The position numbers were made by a program, and so were the translations under genes. A DNA stretch of 35,601 nucleotides. Source: JAZKFT01 sp043760535 (GTDB lineage: Bacteria > Bacteroidota > Bacteroidia > Chitinophagales > Chitinophagaceae). The DNA lies in assembly GCA_043760535.1 (NCBI GenBank), contig JAYUOV010000186.1, forward strand, positions 1-35,601, written 5' to 3'. Below the pieces are notes generated by a model. It did no database searches. It saw only the letters and a list, made by a program, of their open reading frames with translations, and was not told the DNA's origin. This document shows, in pieces, positions 24,269 to 32,354 of the stretch (the first letter of the stretch is position 1; the number at the start of each line of letters is the position of its first letter).

Positions 24269-25453
24269 ATGAAATATTTAATTGCCCCTTTTTTAATGCT
24301 GCTCTGCACCAATATTTGTTTGGCTCAGCAAAATAAAGATATTACGTCTTATCCAATTCATTTAGCTAAAGGAATGGACTTTAAATTGACCGTACCCACC
24401 GGCTACCGTATTGCCATTGCCACAGAAGGTTTGCAGCGGCCAAGGTTTTTTGCCAAAGCCCCAGACGGGCGCCTTTTTATTACAGACATGAAAGACCGCA
24501 GCGATAACAAACAAGGCTGGGTAATTATCCTTGATGGCTGGAATGCTACAACCAAGCAGTTTGCTACGCAAACAGTGTATCTCAGCGGCCAGCACAACCC
24601 CAATTCGGTAGCTTTTTATACGGTAGGTAACCAGCATTATTTATACGTGGCCGAAACTGGCAAACTAACCATGTACCCATATAAACCAGGAGACAACAAG
24701 CCTTCCACAGTTGGTGTAGTTATTGCCAGTTTCCCCGATTTTGGGCTTAGTTATAAATATGGCGGCTGGCACCTTACCCGAACCCTTGCTTTTCATAACA
24801 ACAAACTATACGTAAGTGTAGGCAGCAGTTGCAATGCCTGTATAGAAACCGAACCGATTCGTGCCACCATTGTAGAAATGGACCCAGATGGCAGCAACCA
24901 ACGCATTTATGCAAGGGGCGTAAGAAACGCTGTAGGCCTGCAATGGATTGGCAACGACCTGTGGGCCACCATACAGGGTCGTGATCTGATAGGCCCCGAC
25001 AAACCCGAAGACCTGCTGATAAAAATACTGCCCGACCAGTTTTATGGCTGGCCCTATTATGTGCAATACAAAGGGCAAATACTGGCTGATAGAGATTTTA
25101 AAAATTCGGCCAAACCAGCCTATGTAAAAAAGCCGGCCGTGGCTTATGTAGGTTTTACAGCACATAGTTCACCGCTCGGCATTATGCGGTTACAAAATTT
25201 TGCTGATGCAAAACTGAATAACCAAATGCTGGTGGCCCTGCATGGCAGTACAAGCGTGTGGCGGCAGCGTGGCAACGAAGTGGTGATGATAACAGGCCCA
25301 CATAAATACACCACCATTGTAGGTGGCTTTTTACAAGGCAAAACAGAAGACAAACGTTACGGCCGCCCCTGCGATGTAATACAGTGGGGCAACAATTCTT
25401 TTCTGATAAGTGATGATAAAAATGGAGTGGTGTATTGGGTGGGGAGGGAGTAG
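24269..25453 (+). CDS. Secreted sorbosone/aldose dehydrogenase-like (PQQ beta-propeller) protein
   Basis: A secreted six-bladed propeller of 394 residues, signal peptide cleaved in CLAQQ. It resembles soluble PQQ aldose sugar and sorbosone dehydrogenases: VPTGYRIAIATEGLQRPRFF, APDGRLFITDM, GWHLTRTLAF, LYVSVGSSCNAC, RIYARGVRNAVGLQW, and ALHGSTSVWRQRGNEV. The PQQ site in such proteins uses a conserved His and Arg in the propeller; candidate His in QHNP and the Arg of RNAVGL are present. Two close cysteines (SSCNACIE) are present as in many homologues. It should oxidise sugars in the periplasm if PQQ is available; no PQQ synthesis genes are in the window. No operon partner. Confidence 0.8.
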   Translation: MKYLIAPFLMLLCTNICLAQQNKDITSYPIHLAKGMDFKLTVPTGYRIAIATEGLQRPRFFAKAPDGRLFITDMKDRSDNKQGWVIILDGWNATTKQFATQTVYLSGQHNPNSVAFYTVGNQHYLYVAETGKLTMYPYKPGDNKPSTVGVVIASFPDFGLSYKYGGWHLTRTLAFHNNKLYVSVGSSCNACIETEPIRATIVEMDPDGSNQRIYARGVRNAVGLQWIGNDLWATIQGRDLIGPDKPEDLLIKILPDQFYGWPYYVQYKGQILADRDFKNSAKPAYVKKPAVAYVGFTAHSSPLGIMRLQNFADAKLNNQMLVALHGSTSVWRQRGNEVVMITGPHKYTTIVGGFLQGKTEDKRYGRPCDVIQWGNNSFLISDDKNGVVYWVGRE

Positions 25454-25508
25454 AGGATAATTTAGTTTCAGTAAATATTGTTGGTAATTTTTTTATAAGC
25501 TAATGCCT

Positions 25509-25650
25509 TGGCGGGCTTTTCACAATCAAATATTTTACTATATCGACAGCTTATTGTGAAACCCCGACATGTAAGACTATTACAAGGTAGGCAAGCTCGC
25601 AAACGCTTCAAAGCAGGCAATAGATCACTATGGTTTATGAGGGTTTAAAA
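25509..25650. repeat. Degenerate intergenic repeat, copy C
   Basis: It aligns in the same orientation with 26433-26572. Shared parts include GGCGGG/A, TTTTCACAATCAA, ATTTTAC, GCTTA, GTAGGCAAGC, a CAAAGCA, and GGTTTATGAGGGTTT versus GGTTATATGGGTTA. It lies in the non-coding stretch between the sorbosone dehydrogenase-like gene and the broken barrel gene. Confidence 0.7.
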
Positions 25651-25719
25651 TTTACAGGGGTCGTTTATATTGCGGGGTTTCATGTAAAAGCTGGAACTAA
25701 AAGTTTTGTACAATCGGTC

Positions 25720-26405
25720 TTAAGCATTTATCTCCTTTTTTTCCCCCTCCCTTAACCTGCCAAACAAAAACTCCAATTGCAAACCAGCATAACTATGCCG
25801 TGTGTTAATGTTGGCAAAAGCTGCCAATTGAACACTAGAAGATTTCGAAGGCATAAAACCAATACTGGACTTTAACGATAATCCGGCAGACAAACTTTTT
25901 GTGGTACTTTTTTTATAGTTACCTAAATACCAGTTAAAAATATATACCCCCCCCCTCATTCTTCTGGAATGGATGTAAACATTAATGTTCGGTGATGACC
26001 GATAGAAGGACCTGCACTTATGTTGAATCTCATTCTCTTAGAGCGGCCCGGAAAATCTTTTGCCACTAATAAAGAAACAAAATCAGCATGGTCTAAAAGG
26101 GGATGCCCCGATGAACCAAATAAATTAAGGTCAAAGATTCCCGATGAACGCTTATAATCGGCAGGCTTGTTTGTAGCAGCATAGTCATTACCAAACAAGC
26201 TGAATATAAGTCCCCAATTATTCTTCTTAATAATGCCAGCCTCGAATGCATAACCCATGCCTTCGTATCCGGTTCCTACTCCAAACCCCATGTAGAACCG
26301 TTTTGTCTTATGTTCGTTTGCTTCCTCAAGGCTATCTGTAAATGTATACACTTTTGGGCTATTTGCAAACAGGAAAAACAAATAAATGGTTGATATTTTT
26401 TTCAT
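25720..26405 (-). pseudogene. Outer-membrane beta-barrel protein gene, split into two overlapping frames
   Basis: A secreted barrel protein of about 228 residues if joined. The ATG at 26405 (MKKISTIYLFFLF) gives a signal peptide; the frame upstream of it is repeat sequence. The first part reads FYMGFGVGTGYEGMGYAFEAG, WGLIFSLFGNDYA and FNISAGPSIGHHR and stops at SIPEE (TGA at 25956-25958). The second part starts with an ATG overlapping that stop (25959) and carries VYIFNWYLGNYKK, LSAGLSLKSSIGF, FANINTRHSYAGLQLEFLFG. The two halves make one barrel. A run of nine C on the plus strand (25947-25955) lies at the junction, in codons 2-5 of the second frame, but the TGA lies before it, so the tract alone does not explain the break. 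Either decay, sequence error or translational coupling is possible. Confidence 0.6.
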
Positions 26406-26432
26406 GGTAACAGTATTTAATACTTTAGTTCT

Positions 26433-26572
26433 GGCGGAGTTTTCACAATCAACCATTTTACAGCATCAGCCGCTTACCCCGTAGCCCTAGGTGTAGGGCA
26501 TTTACTAAGTAGGCAAGCCTCCATAAGCCCTACAAAGCATTTAATAAATCTTTATGGGTTATATGGGTTAAA
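26433..26572. repeat. Degenerate intergenic repeat, copy D
   Basis: Direct-repeat partner of 25509-25650. It begins right after the start of the barrel gene (upstream of it on the minus strand), so it probably contains or replaces that gene's promoter. The remainder of 26406-26733 has no gene. Confidence 0.7.
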
Positions 26573-26609
26573 AAATCCATCAGAAATTGAGGTTTTTTTT
26601 CGAAATTAA

Positions 26610-26652
26610 TTTCCGGTTAGGCCATATGTAAATGCATAAGCCTAACCGGAAA
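26610..26652 (-). terminator. Terminator for the large secreted hydrolase gene
   Basis: TTTCCGGTTAGGC pairs perfectly over 13 bp with GCCTAACCGGAAA around a 17-base loop. A run of T/A follows on both strands. It is 82 bases after the stop codon of the hydrolase. Confidence 0.75.
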
Positions 26653-26733
26653 ATATTGCCTATTTATACTACGAATAATGCTACTGCTAAGCACATTTGG
26701 GGTAATGCCTCCTTTGGGGAGGATTCTATTGTA

Positions 26734-29700
26734 TTAATGTAACACCTGCTGCACTTCCTGATAAACACCATTGGGGCAGCCTGTTGCGTTTATTACAAAA
26801 AGGTAAACTTGCCCGGTGGGTAACGAACTCATATTTACCCTAACAGATGAAGTGCCTGGTAACCCATTTATGGTAGGCAGTATTTGTGTACCTGTAGCGC
26901 TACTCATTACTTTTACGCTTACATACCCGCCGGCTTGTAAACACTGGGTTACATACCTGGTAGTGGCAGCACGGGCATTTAAGGCTACTATTGTGCTATT
27001 AACCACAGGGTTAGGGCTTATTACAAACGCCGGATTATAAGAACCCGGTTGCGATACCAACCTTATAGTAAAAGGCATATCAGTTGTCGTATTACAGTTG
27101 CTATTGCCATAACTAACATTAAAATCAAAATCGCCCCCATTTTGGTTATATATAAACATGGTATTTGGCTCATCTACATAGGCACCCCAGGCCTGAGGCA
27201 AACCACCTGTTAGGGTATAGGTAAGTTGATTACCAGTAGCTACATCTACCGTTACCAGTGCATTATTATCACCTACCCGGTTTATGGTATTTAGCGGGCT
27301 ATTATACCCATTGGCACTGGTTACGGTACCAGTAATTACATCCGCAAAATTACCAGCTGCATACTCGTATAGCCTTAGCCTGTCGCATGTAGAATAGCCA
27401 CTTACGCTTACAGTTTCGGCACCTCTTGTACCGCCACTGTACAGTACCGTTACAGCATTGGTGTGGGGCAGGGCACTTACAATACTTAGGCTGCCACTGC
27501 CTACCTGCCAGTTATAGGTAAGCCCCGGTGCATATACAGGCATGGTAAATGTACGGGTAGTGCCGGGGCACCAGGCAGAGGCATCATTTATGCTAATGCC
27601 GGGTGTACCCAGCAAACCATATATAGGACGCACATCAGTTGTTTTAAAAGAAGAACTTTGTTGCTGTCCACACCCGTTTATAAATTGTGCCGTTAAAGTA
27701 ACATCATTGGTAGCTTCTCCACGGATTACTTGTATAGCATTTCCTTGTGATACTACGGTAACAATGCCTTGTGGTTCTATACTCCATGTTACGGGCTGTG
27801 TACTATTGTTATTAGCAATGTGATAGGTTTTGTTACCCGGGCATATTGTGGTAAGCGGGGCAATAGCAGGGGCATTACAATCCAATTGTTCGCAACCAGT
27901 GGTATTGTGCCGGTTTTCCATTTCATTAAAAATCCATTCTGAATTTCTTGCAGTAAAATCAGTATGGGCTATATTATAAAGAGTTACTCCACTTGCAATT
28001 CTTGGTTCCTGAGCAATATACGTTTCAGCATGTGAACCATTTTGGCCATTAGCAGCAAAAATATAGGGCAGATTGAAAGTAGAGCTATTGGCACCGTCTA
28101 AAGCACTTGTGGTAGATATAAAAGTAAATGAAGGTTGAAAATTAAGCCCAGAAAAGAAGTAGAACAAATCAGCTAACCAAATGGCGGTGAAGCCTCCATA
28201 AGATTGTGGAATAACAGAAGGAAGGCCACTTCTTTCAAAATCCTGAATACTGCCTGCCACACCGTCTATAGGATACATATTGGGAGGTGAGTTTCTTTTA
28301 ATACTCAATAGTGTTAAGTAAGGTGTATTGATAAAAAAAATCTTTTTCCTTCCTTTTAATGTAAGGTGGGTTATTTCTTTTACTTGCCCATATTCGGGCA
28401 AAGCATTCAGTTGCAAATTAAATACGTATTTACGGCCGGACAATCCAAATAGTACATCATAGCCACCAAAACCAGACCCGCTAACAAGGGATGTGTAAGG
28501 GGCAAATACAGGTGTGCCGCACTGGCTGCCTTGCGATGTGGCTATAAACTTATAGGGTGGAGGTGTCGCATTCGGGAAAGTAACCATATCCCTGTAAGTT
28601 CCATTTAAAAAAGTATTCATGGTAACACTACCACCATGGTTGGCCAATGCCAAAATTTGTTGCTGTGTTGCCGGCCTGTTACGCAGCACTTCAAATTCGT
28701 CTAACTGACTAATTATACTACCCAGCCTCATTTCTAACGGGCCAACTTTTATTACAAAATTTTGTAGCCCAAAAATAGCATGCTGGTAAGCTAGTGGTAT
28801 ATTAGCACCCCGGTGTGGGCTATCGTGGGTTATAAGCAGGCGGGTTTGCGGGTTTAAACTTCTTTTGGTCATACTTGCCAGGCAGTAGCGGCTTACCAGC
28901 CCGCCCATACTTATACCCATTACCACATTGGCGTCGGCACCGGGGGCTTTATTATTGTTTACCCAGTTTATTACTTCTTCCAGTAGTTTGGCATTACGTA
29001 AAATATCATCGGTACCATCGTTATAATTTAGAAATATCAAGTCGTAACCAGCTACATTATCAAGGTTATCGTTTAAGGAAGCATTGTTAAAGTTGGTAGA
29101 CGTAAAATCTGAAATTATGCTGTGAAAATTTAAATAGGTATAGCCATCTGGCTGTATTCCGGGGGCGGCATCATGCATATCAAACCCTTCCACAACTATA
29201 AATGGCTTTAACAGCTTTCTATTGTTAGCGGGTGTAGTATTATTTACACTGTATTGTACAAAAATTTGCCCTCCGCTGTGCTCTGTTGATGAGGGTATAA
29301 GTATGTTAGGAACTGCTTGTGGGGCATACCTGTTAGCAAATGTAGCAGCTACACGTGTTACTCTCAATTGGCTATAACATTGCATGGTAGTACCATTTGT
29401 AAAGCTTATTTTAATGGTTATACGTTTTGTACCGGTATCGGCATATTGGGCATGTAGAGGTAAATCTGGTAAGGCATTTACAAAGCCGCCGCCATTATTA
29501 AAGTCAACATCAATTGTAGTAATGGTGGTGCCGGTATTGGTATAAAACAAATCTGTGCTGAATAACAAGGTCACCTTTCCATCCCTGCTTTCGCTAAAAA
29601 CAGGAGCCGCTGCAAAAAGTGTTTGAGTAAGGTATGGGTTAACACCATTACCATTGTATAATTGCTCGTTTGCAATGGTAAACATTCCATCATCTACAGC

Positions 29701-30075
29701 ATTGGGTTTAAGGCTGGCATAATTAATAAGCAGCACATTTACAGGGTTAATATTGTTACCAAATTTACTCTTTTGTGTGGTGTTAAAAGCCTCCATTAGT
29801 GGCAATGTGGTACTTCCATAAATAGTACTGCTTAGCAGGCTGGCATAAGCAAGCCTAAGGCTATTGTTGCTTATAATATTACTATCAGTTAGCTGCCCAT
29901 TATAGGTTTCAAAGTTGGCAAATTCGTAGCCATATTCTTTTAACATGCCTGTGGGTACTACACTTTTATCAAGATTCTCAAAAATATTATCAAGCTTAAT
30001 TCGTAAGCTATCATTTTGGGCAAAGCAGTAGCTAGCTGTAGCTAATGCTACAGCGAATAATAAGATTTTTTTCAT
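26734..30075 (-). CDS. Large secreted alpha/beta hydrolase (lipase/esterase-like) with C-terminal Ig-like domains and sorting-like tail
   Basis: A secreted protein of 1113 residues; signal peptide ends YCFAQN at about residue 19. The region 280-520 is an alpha/beta hydrolase: KPFIVVEGFDMHD, DLIFLNYNDGTDDI, then the nucleophile elbow NVVMGISMGGLVSRY with Ser389, and LLITHDSPHRGANIP, similar to lipases of the PGAP1/DUF676 group. After about 740 residues, PKD/Ig-like domains follow: LTTICPGNKTYHI, WSIEPQGIVTVV and GTPGISINDASAWCPGTTRTF. The tail begins ISPNPVVNSTI and ends VNMSSLPTGQVYLFVIN plus about 20 residues, resembling a type IX secretion sorting domain, though with extra residues beyond the usual end. 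The substrate is unknown. A small secreted-protein gene lies just upstream in the same direction. Confidence 0.8.
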   Translation of the reverse strand: MKKILLFAVALATASYCFAQNDSLRIKLDNIFENLDKSVVPTGMLKEYGYEFANFETYNGQLTDSNIISNNSLRLAYASLLSSTIYGSTTLPLMEAFNTTQKSKFGNNINPVNVLLINYASLKPNAVDDGMFTIANEQLYNGNGVNPYLTQTLFAAAPVFSESRDGKVTLLFSTDLFYTNTGTTITTIDVDFNNGGGFVNALPDLPLHAQYADTGTKRITIKISFTNGTTMQCYSQLRVTRVAATFANRYAPQAVPNILIPSSTEHSGGQIFVQYSVNNTTPANNRKLLKPFIVVEGFDMHDAAPGIQPDGYTYLNFHSIISDFTSTNFNNASLNDNLDNVAGYDLIFLNYNDGTDDILRNAKLLEEVINWVNNNKAPGADANVVMGISMGGLVSRYCLASMTKRSLNPQTRLLITHDSPHRGANIPLAYQHAIFGLQNFVIKVGPLEMRLGSIISQLDEFEVLRNRPATQQQILALANHGGSVTMNTFLNGTYRDMVTFPNATPPPYKFIATSQGSQCGTPVFAPYTSLVSGSGFGGYDVLFGLSGRKYVFNLQLNALPEYGQVKEITHLTLKGRKKIFFINTPYLTLLSIKRNSPPNMYPIDGVAGSIQDFERSGLPSVIPQSYGGFTAIWLADLFYFFSGLNFQPSFTFISTTSALDGANSSTFNLPYIFAANGQNGSHAETYIAQEPRIASGVTLYNIAHTDFTARNSEWIFNEMENRHNTTGCEQLDCNAPAIAPLTTICPGNKTYHIANNNSTQPVTWSIEPQGIVTVVSQGNAIQVIRGEATNDVTLTAQFINGCGQQQSSSFKTTDVRPIYGLLGTPGISINDASAWCPGTTRTFTMPVYAPGLTYNWQVGSGSLSIVSALPHTNAVTVLYSGGTRGAETVSVSGYSTCDRLRLYEYAAGNFADVITGTVTSANGYNSPLNTINRVGDNNALVTVDVATGNQLTYTLTGGLPQAWGAYVDEPNTMFIYNQNGGDFDFNVSYGNSNCNTTTDMPFTIRLVSQPGSYNPAFVISPNPVVNSTIVALNARAATTRYVTQCLQAGGYVSVKVMSSATGTQILPTINGLPGTSSVRVNMSSLPTGQVYLFVINATGCPNGVYQEVQQVLH

Positions 30076-30096
30076 TGGAGTTTGTTGTTTTTGAGG

Positions 30097-30648
30097 TTAA
30101 AATTTTACGTCAAAACGGCCATCGGAAACCTTTGTATTACCGCAATCGGAAGTAGAAATATCAAAATTGAAATTGCCGGAAAGAATTCGAGTAGTTTGGT
30201 CAAATTTTGTAATCGTAAGAGATCCGCTATTAATTATGGGTGATGGTATGTCGGTGTTATTAAAATAGCACAGTTTTTTTGTGTCATAATAATATACTCC
30301 ATATTTACTAGCCAATCCTAATTGATATGTGCCTTCTGTATGAATAGAGTTTCCACCAATACTCAATGTTATAAAATCTGTAGAACTTAAAATTTTTTTG
30401 GCACTGATTGATAATCTACCTCCTTGAAATGTAGGATCGTATTGTACTGTTAAGACTTGACTGAAAAGTCCTCCCCCACCTGGTATAAAGGCCGTACCAT
30501 TTAATAAGCAGCCAAATTTATTTGCTCCAGTTTGGGTAGCGGGTGGTAATTGTTCAATTTGGGTGGGACTTGTTTTTTTGCATTTACTGGCACTTAGGGT
30601 TACGGCTAACAGTAGCACAATGCCTATTATGTTGATATTCTTTTTCAT
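30097..30648 (-). CDS. Small secreted or lipid-anchored protein of unknown function
   Basis: A 183-residue protein. The start MKKNINIIGIVLLLAVTLSASKC looks like a lipoprotein signal, but the residue before Cys is Lys, so it does not fit a normal lipobox; processing is uncertain. The mature part starts CKKTSPTQIEQLPPATQTG, then KFGCLLNGTAFIPGG, a common opening for small Bacteroidota lipoproteins with a beta-sandwich (DUF6252-like), and ends SDGRFDVKF. Repeated hydrophobic strands (RLSISAKK, FITLSIGG, GSLTITKFD, LSGNFNFDI) support an all-beta fold. It precedes the large hydrolase gene by 21 bases and is very likely co-transcribed with it. Confidence 0.7.
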   Translation of the reverse strand: MKKNINIIGIVLLLAVTLSASKCKKTSPTQIEQLPPATQTGANKFGCLLNGTAFIPGGGGLFSQVLTVQYDPTFQGGRLSISAKKILSSTDFITLSIGGNSIHTEGTYQLGLASKYGVYYYDTKKLCYFNNTDIPSPIINSGSLTITKFDQTTRILSGNFNFDISTSDCGNTKVSDGRFDVKF

Positions 30649-30845
30649 AAATAATTTTTTAAGAATTTAGGAGTAAAAAACCTTTTCTTTAATCGTAAAC
30701 CAGGCGGCAACGTGGTAATGCAAAAAATTGTGGGGCGTATGCAGTGGCAAAGGCTGCTGTGTAAGGTTGGTTTGGTAAGGTGCATGTGCGTTGGTTTTGT
30801 GGTTATAAAAGTAAACTGATAGATACATTGCTTTTGGCACAACTT

Positions 30846-30922
30846 TTCCGGTTTTACTGGAATTTGGATAAACTTTTCCAGTTTAACTGGAATGGGGAGG
30901 CGATTTTCCAGTTTAACTGGAA
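30846..30922. promoter_or_regulatory. Three 17-bp palindromes at exact 30-bp spacing (operator array)
   Basis: Palindromes of the form TTCCAGTTTAACTGGAA lie at 30846-30862 (variant TTCCGGTTTTACTGGAA), 30876-30892 and 30906-30922. The second and third are perfect and identical over 17 bases. Starts are exactly 30 bp apart, near three helical turns, and the inter-site DNA differs. They lie between the divergent secreted-protein gene (30648) and HTH gene (31046), and are candidate sites for the HTH protein. Confidence 0.85.
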
Positions 30923-31045
30923 TTTGGAATTCATCCGTTTAAAAATTTGGAACATGATTCTAATTTTCAAAAATTGAAAAACTATGCTCAATCCCTACTT
31001 TTGATTGTAAAACAGGGTTCACGTTTTACATTTATGATGTACACA

Positions 31046-31990
31046 ATGAAGGAAATACAGAAATTATTTTTGGCACAACTAAGTAAAAAACTAGGCAACG
31101 AAAAATTGGTTGTTATAGAATTAATGGCGCTTTTGGGAATATCTAAAAGCATGGCATATAGTAAATTAACCGGTGATAGTATGCTTACCACTGTGCAAAT
31201 ACAAACCATCTGCATTACTTATGGGTTACACTTTGCTATTTCGGGTACAGCACCTATCTCTCAGGTACAATTTATGCCTTTGTATAAAAATGATGTAAGC
31301 ATAAAAGACTACGCAAAAAGCCTTCAACATATTTTGGAAACAATTGTAACAGCTGAGGATAAAAAACTAAGCTGTGCCACAGACGATATTCCCTTTTTTC
31401 ATCTTTTCAAATACCCGGAAATAACTTCTTTTAAACTCCATTTTTGGAATTCAAGGGTGCATAAAAACGAGCAACACCGGTTTGATTTTGCCTGGCCCAA
31501 TAAAGAGGTGTTGCAGATAACAAATAATATTTACGAACTGTATCAATCCATACCCTCGGTAGAAGTTTGGACACAAAATTCGCTGATGAATACGGTGGCT
31601 CAAATAAAGTATGCTGTAGCTTCTAAATTGCTTACTGATAAAGGTCTTGGAAAAACGATTTGCCAACAATTGCGGCATACGCTTCAGGATATTGAGCGGT
31701 ACGCAATTCATCATAAAAAAGGTCTCGATAATAATGTTGCTTTTGATTGGTATTACCATAACATTATTGGCTGTATTAGCTACCTGGCCGAAACAGATGG
31801 AAACAAAACTGTGTTCCTAAGGTTTAATACTTTTAATAACATGCATGGTTATAATAATCCACTATGCGATGAAGTAAAAAGCTGGATGGATAGCTTAATA
31901 AAAGACAGCACCAGTTTTAATTTTGAAGGCAGCCGGTTTTTAGAAACAGCCTATAACCATTGTAATGAATTGGAATCAATCTTTTCATAA
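31046..31990 (+). CDS. Helix-turn-helix transcriptional regulator with a large C-terminal domain
   Basis: A 314-residue cytoplasmic protein, counting from the ATG at 31046 (MKEIQKLFLAQLSKKLG). Upstream in-frame Mets exist (31034, 31037), and the frame extends to 30947 without protein-like character. Residues about 5-60 resemble an XRE-like helix-turn-helix (LVVIELMALLGISKSMAYSKLTGDSMLTTVQIQTICITYGL). The remainder (about 80-314) is an unrecognised domain with SIKDYAKSLQHILETI and several aromatic/His-rich strands (FDWYYHNIIG, FLETAYNHCNE), perhaps a sensor or oligomerisation part. It stands alone, downstream of the three-palindrome array, and probably binds it to control itself and/or the divergent secreted-protein and hydrolase genes. 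This is inference. Confidence 0.65.
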   Translation: MKEIQKLFLAQLSKKLGNEKLVVIELMALLGISKSMAYSKLTGDSMLTTVQIQTICITYGLHFAISGTAPISQVQFMPLYKNDVSIKDYAKSLQHILETIVTAEDKKLSCATDDIPFFHLFKYPEITSFKLHFWNSRVHKNEQHRFDFAWPNKEVLQITNNIYELYQSIPSVEVWTQNSLMNTVAQIKYAVASKLLTDKGLGKTICQQLRHTLQDIERYAIHHKKGLDNNVAFDWYYHNIIGCISYLAETDGNKTVFLRFNTFNNMHGYNNPLCDEVKSWMDSLIKDSTSFNFEGSRFLETAYNHCNELESIFS

Positions 31991-31999
31991 CAATCTGAA

Positions 32000-32023
32000 C
32001 TGGCGCAGGCCTCACGGCCTGGG
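32000..32023 (+). repeat. REP-like hairpin, copy 1
   Basis: CTGGCGCAGGCCTCACGGCC plus TGGG. AGGCC and GGCCT pair around TCAC. It begins 10 bases after the regulator's stop codon and is homologous, in reverse orientation, to 32172-32195. Confidence 0.75.
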
Positions 32024-32171
32024 CTACCTTATTACTTGATTCACAAAATAAACCGTTGCGATTTTGTAAGAATTTATTTACAAATCTTGAAATAAATGTA
32101 GCCTCTTGCAAGTATGGGATGTGTACTTTTTGTTTTACTTACTGCTATTATAAAATCAAGTAACGCACCAT

Positions 32172-32195
32172 CACCGGCCGGGAGGCCGGCGCTAG
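32172..32195 (-). repeat. REP-like hairpin, copy 2 (inverted)
   Basis: Read on the minus strand it is CTAGCGCCGGCCTCCCGGCC plus GGTG, matching copy 1 at 20 of 24 positions. CCGGCC and GGCCGG pair around GGGA on the plus strand. Together the two copies form an inverted pair about 150 bases apart; nothing else is seen in 31991-32354. Confidence 0.75.
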
Positions 32196-32354
32196 TTAAT
32201 CCCTCCATTTGATAAGTCGCTTTCATGGTCCATCGTTGGTTTTTTAAAACGCAACCACCAACCATTCATAAAATTCTTGTCTTTCAATTCCCTTTCTACA
32301 TTTTAGTTGGTTACTTTCCCCTTCTTTTTACCAGCAATAAAACTGAAAACCATT

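Noticed and set aside
30846..30922. CRISPR-like appearance of three repeats
   Set aside because: Only three units, 17-bp palindromes separated by 13 bp, no cas genes; an operator array fits better.
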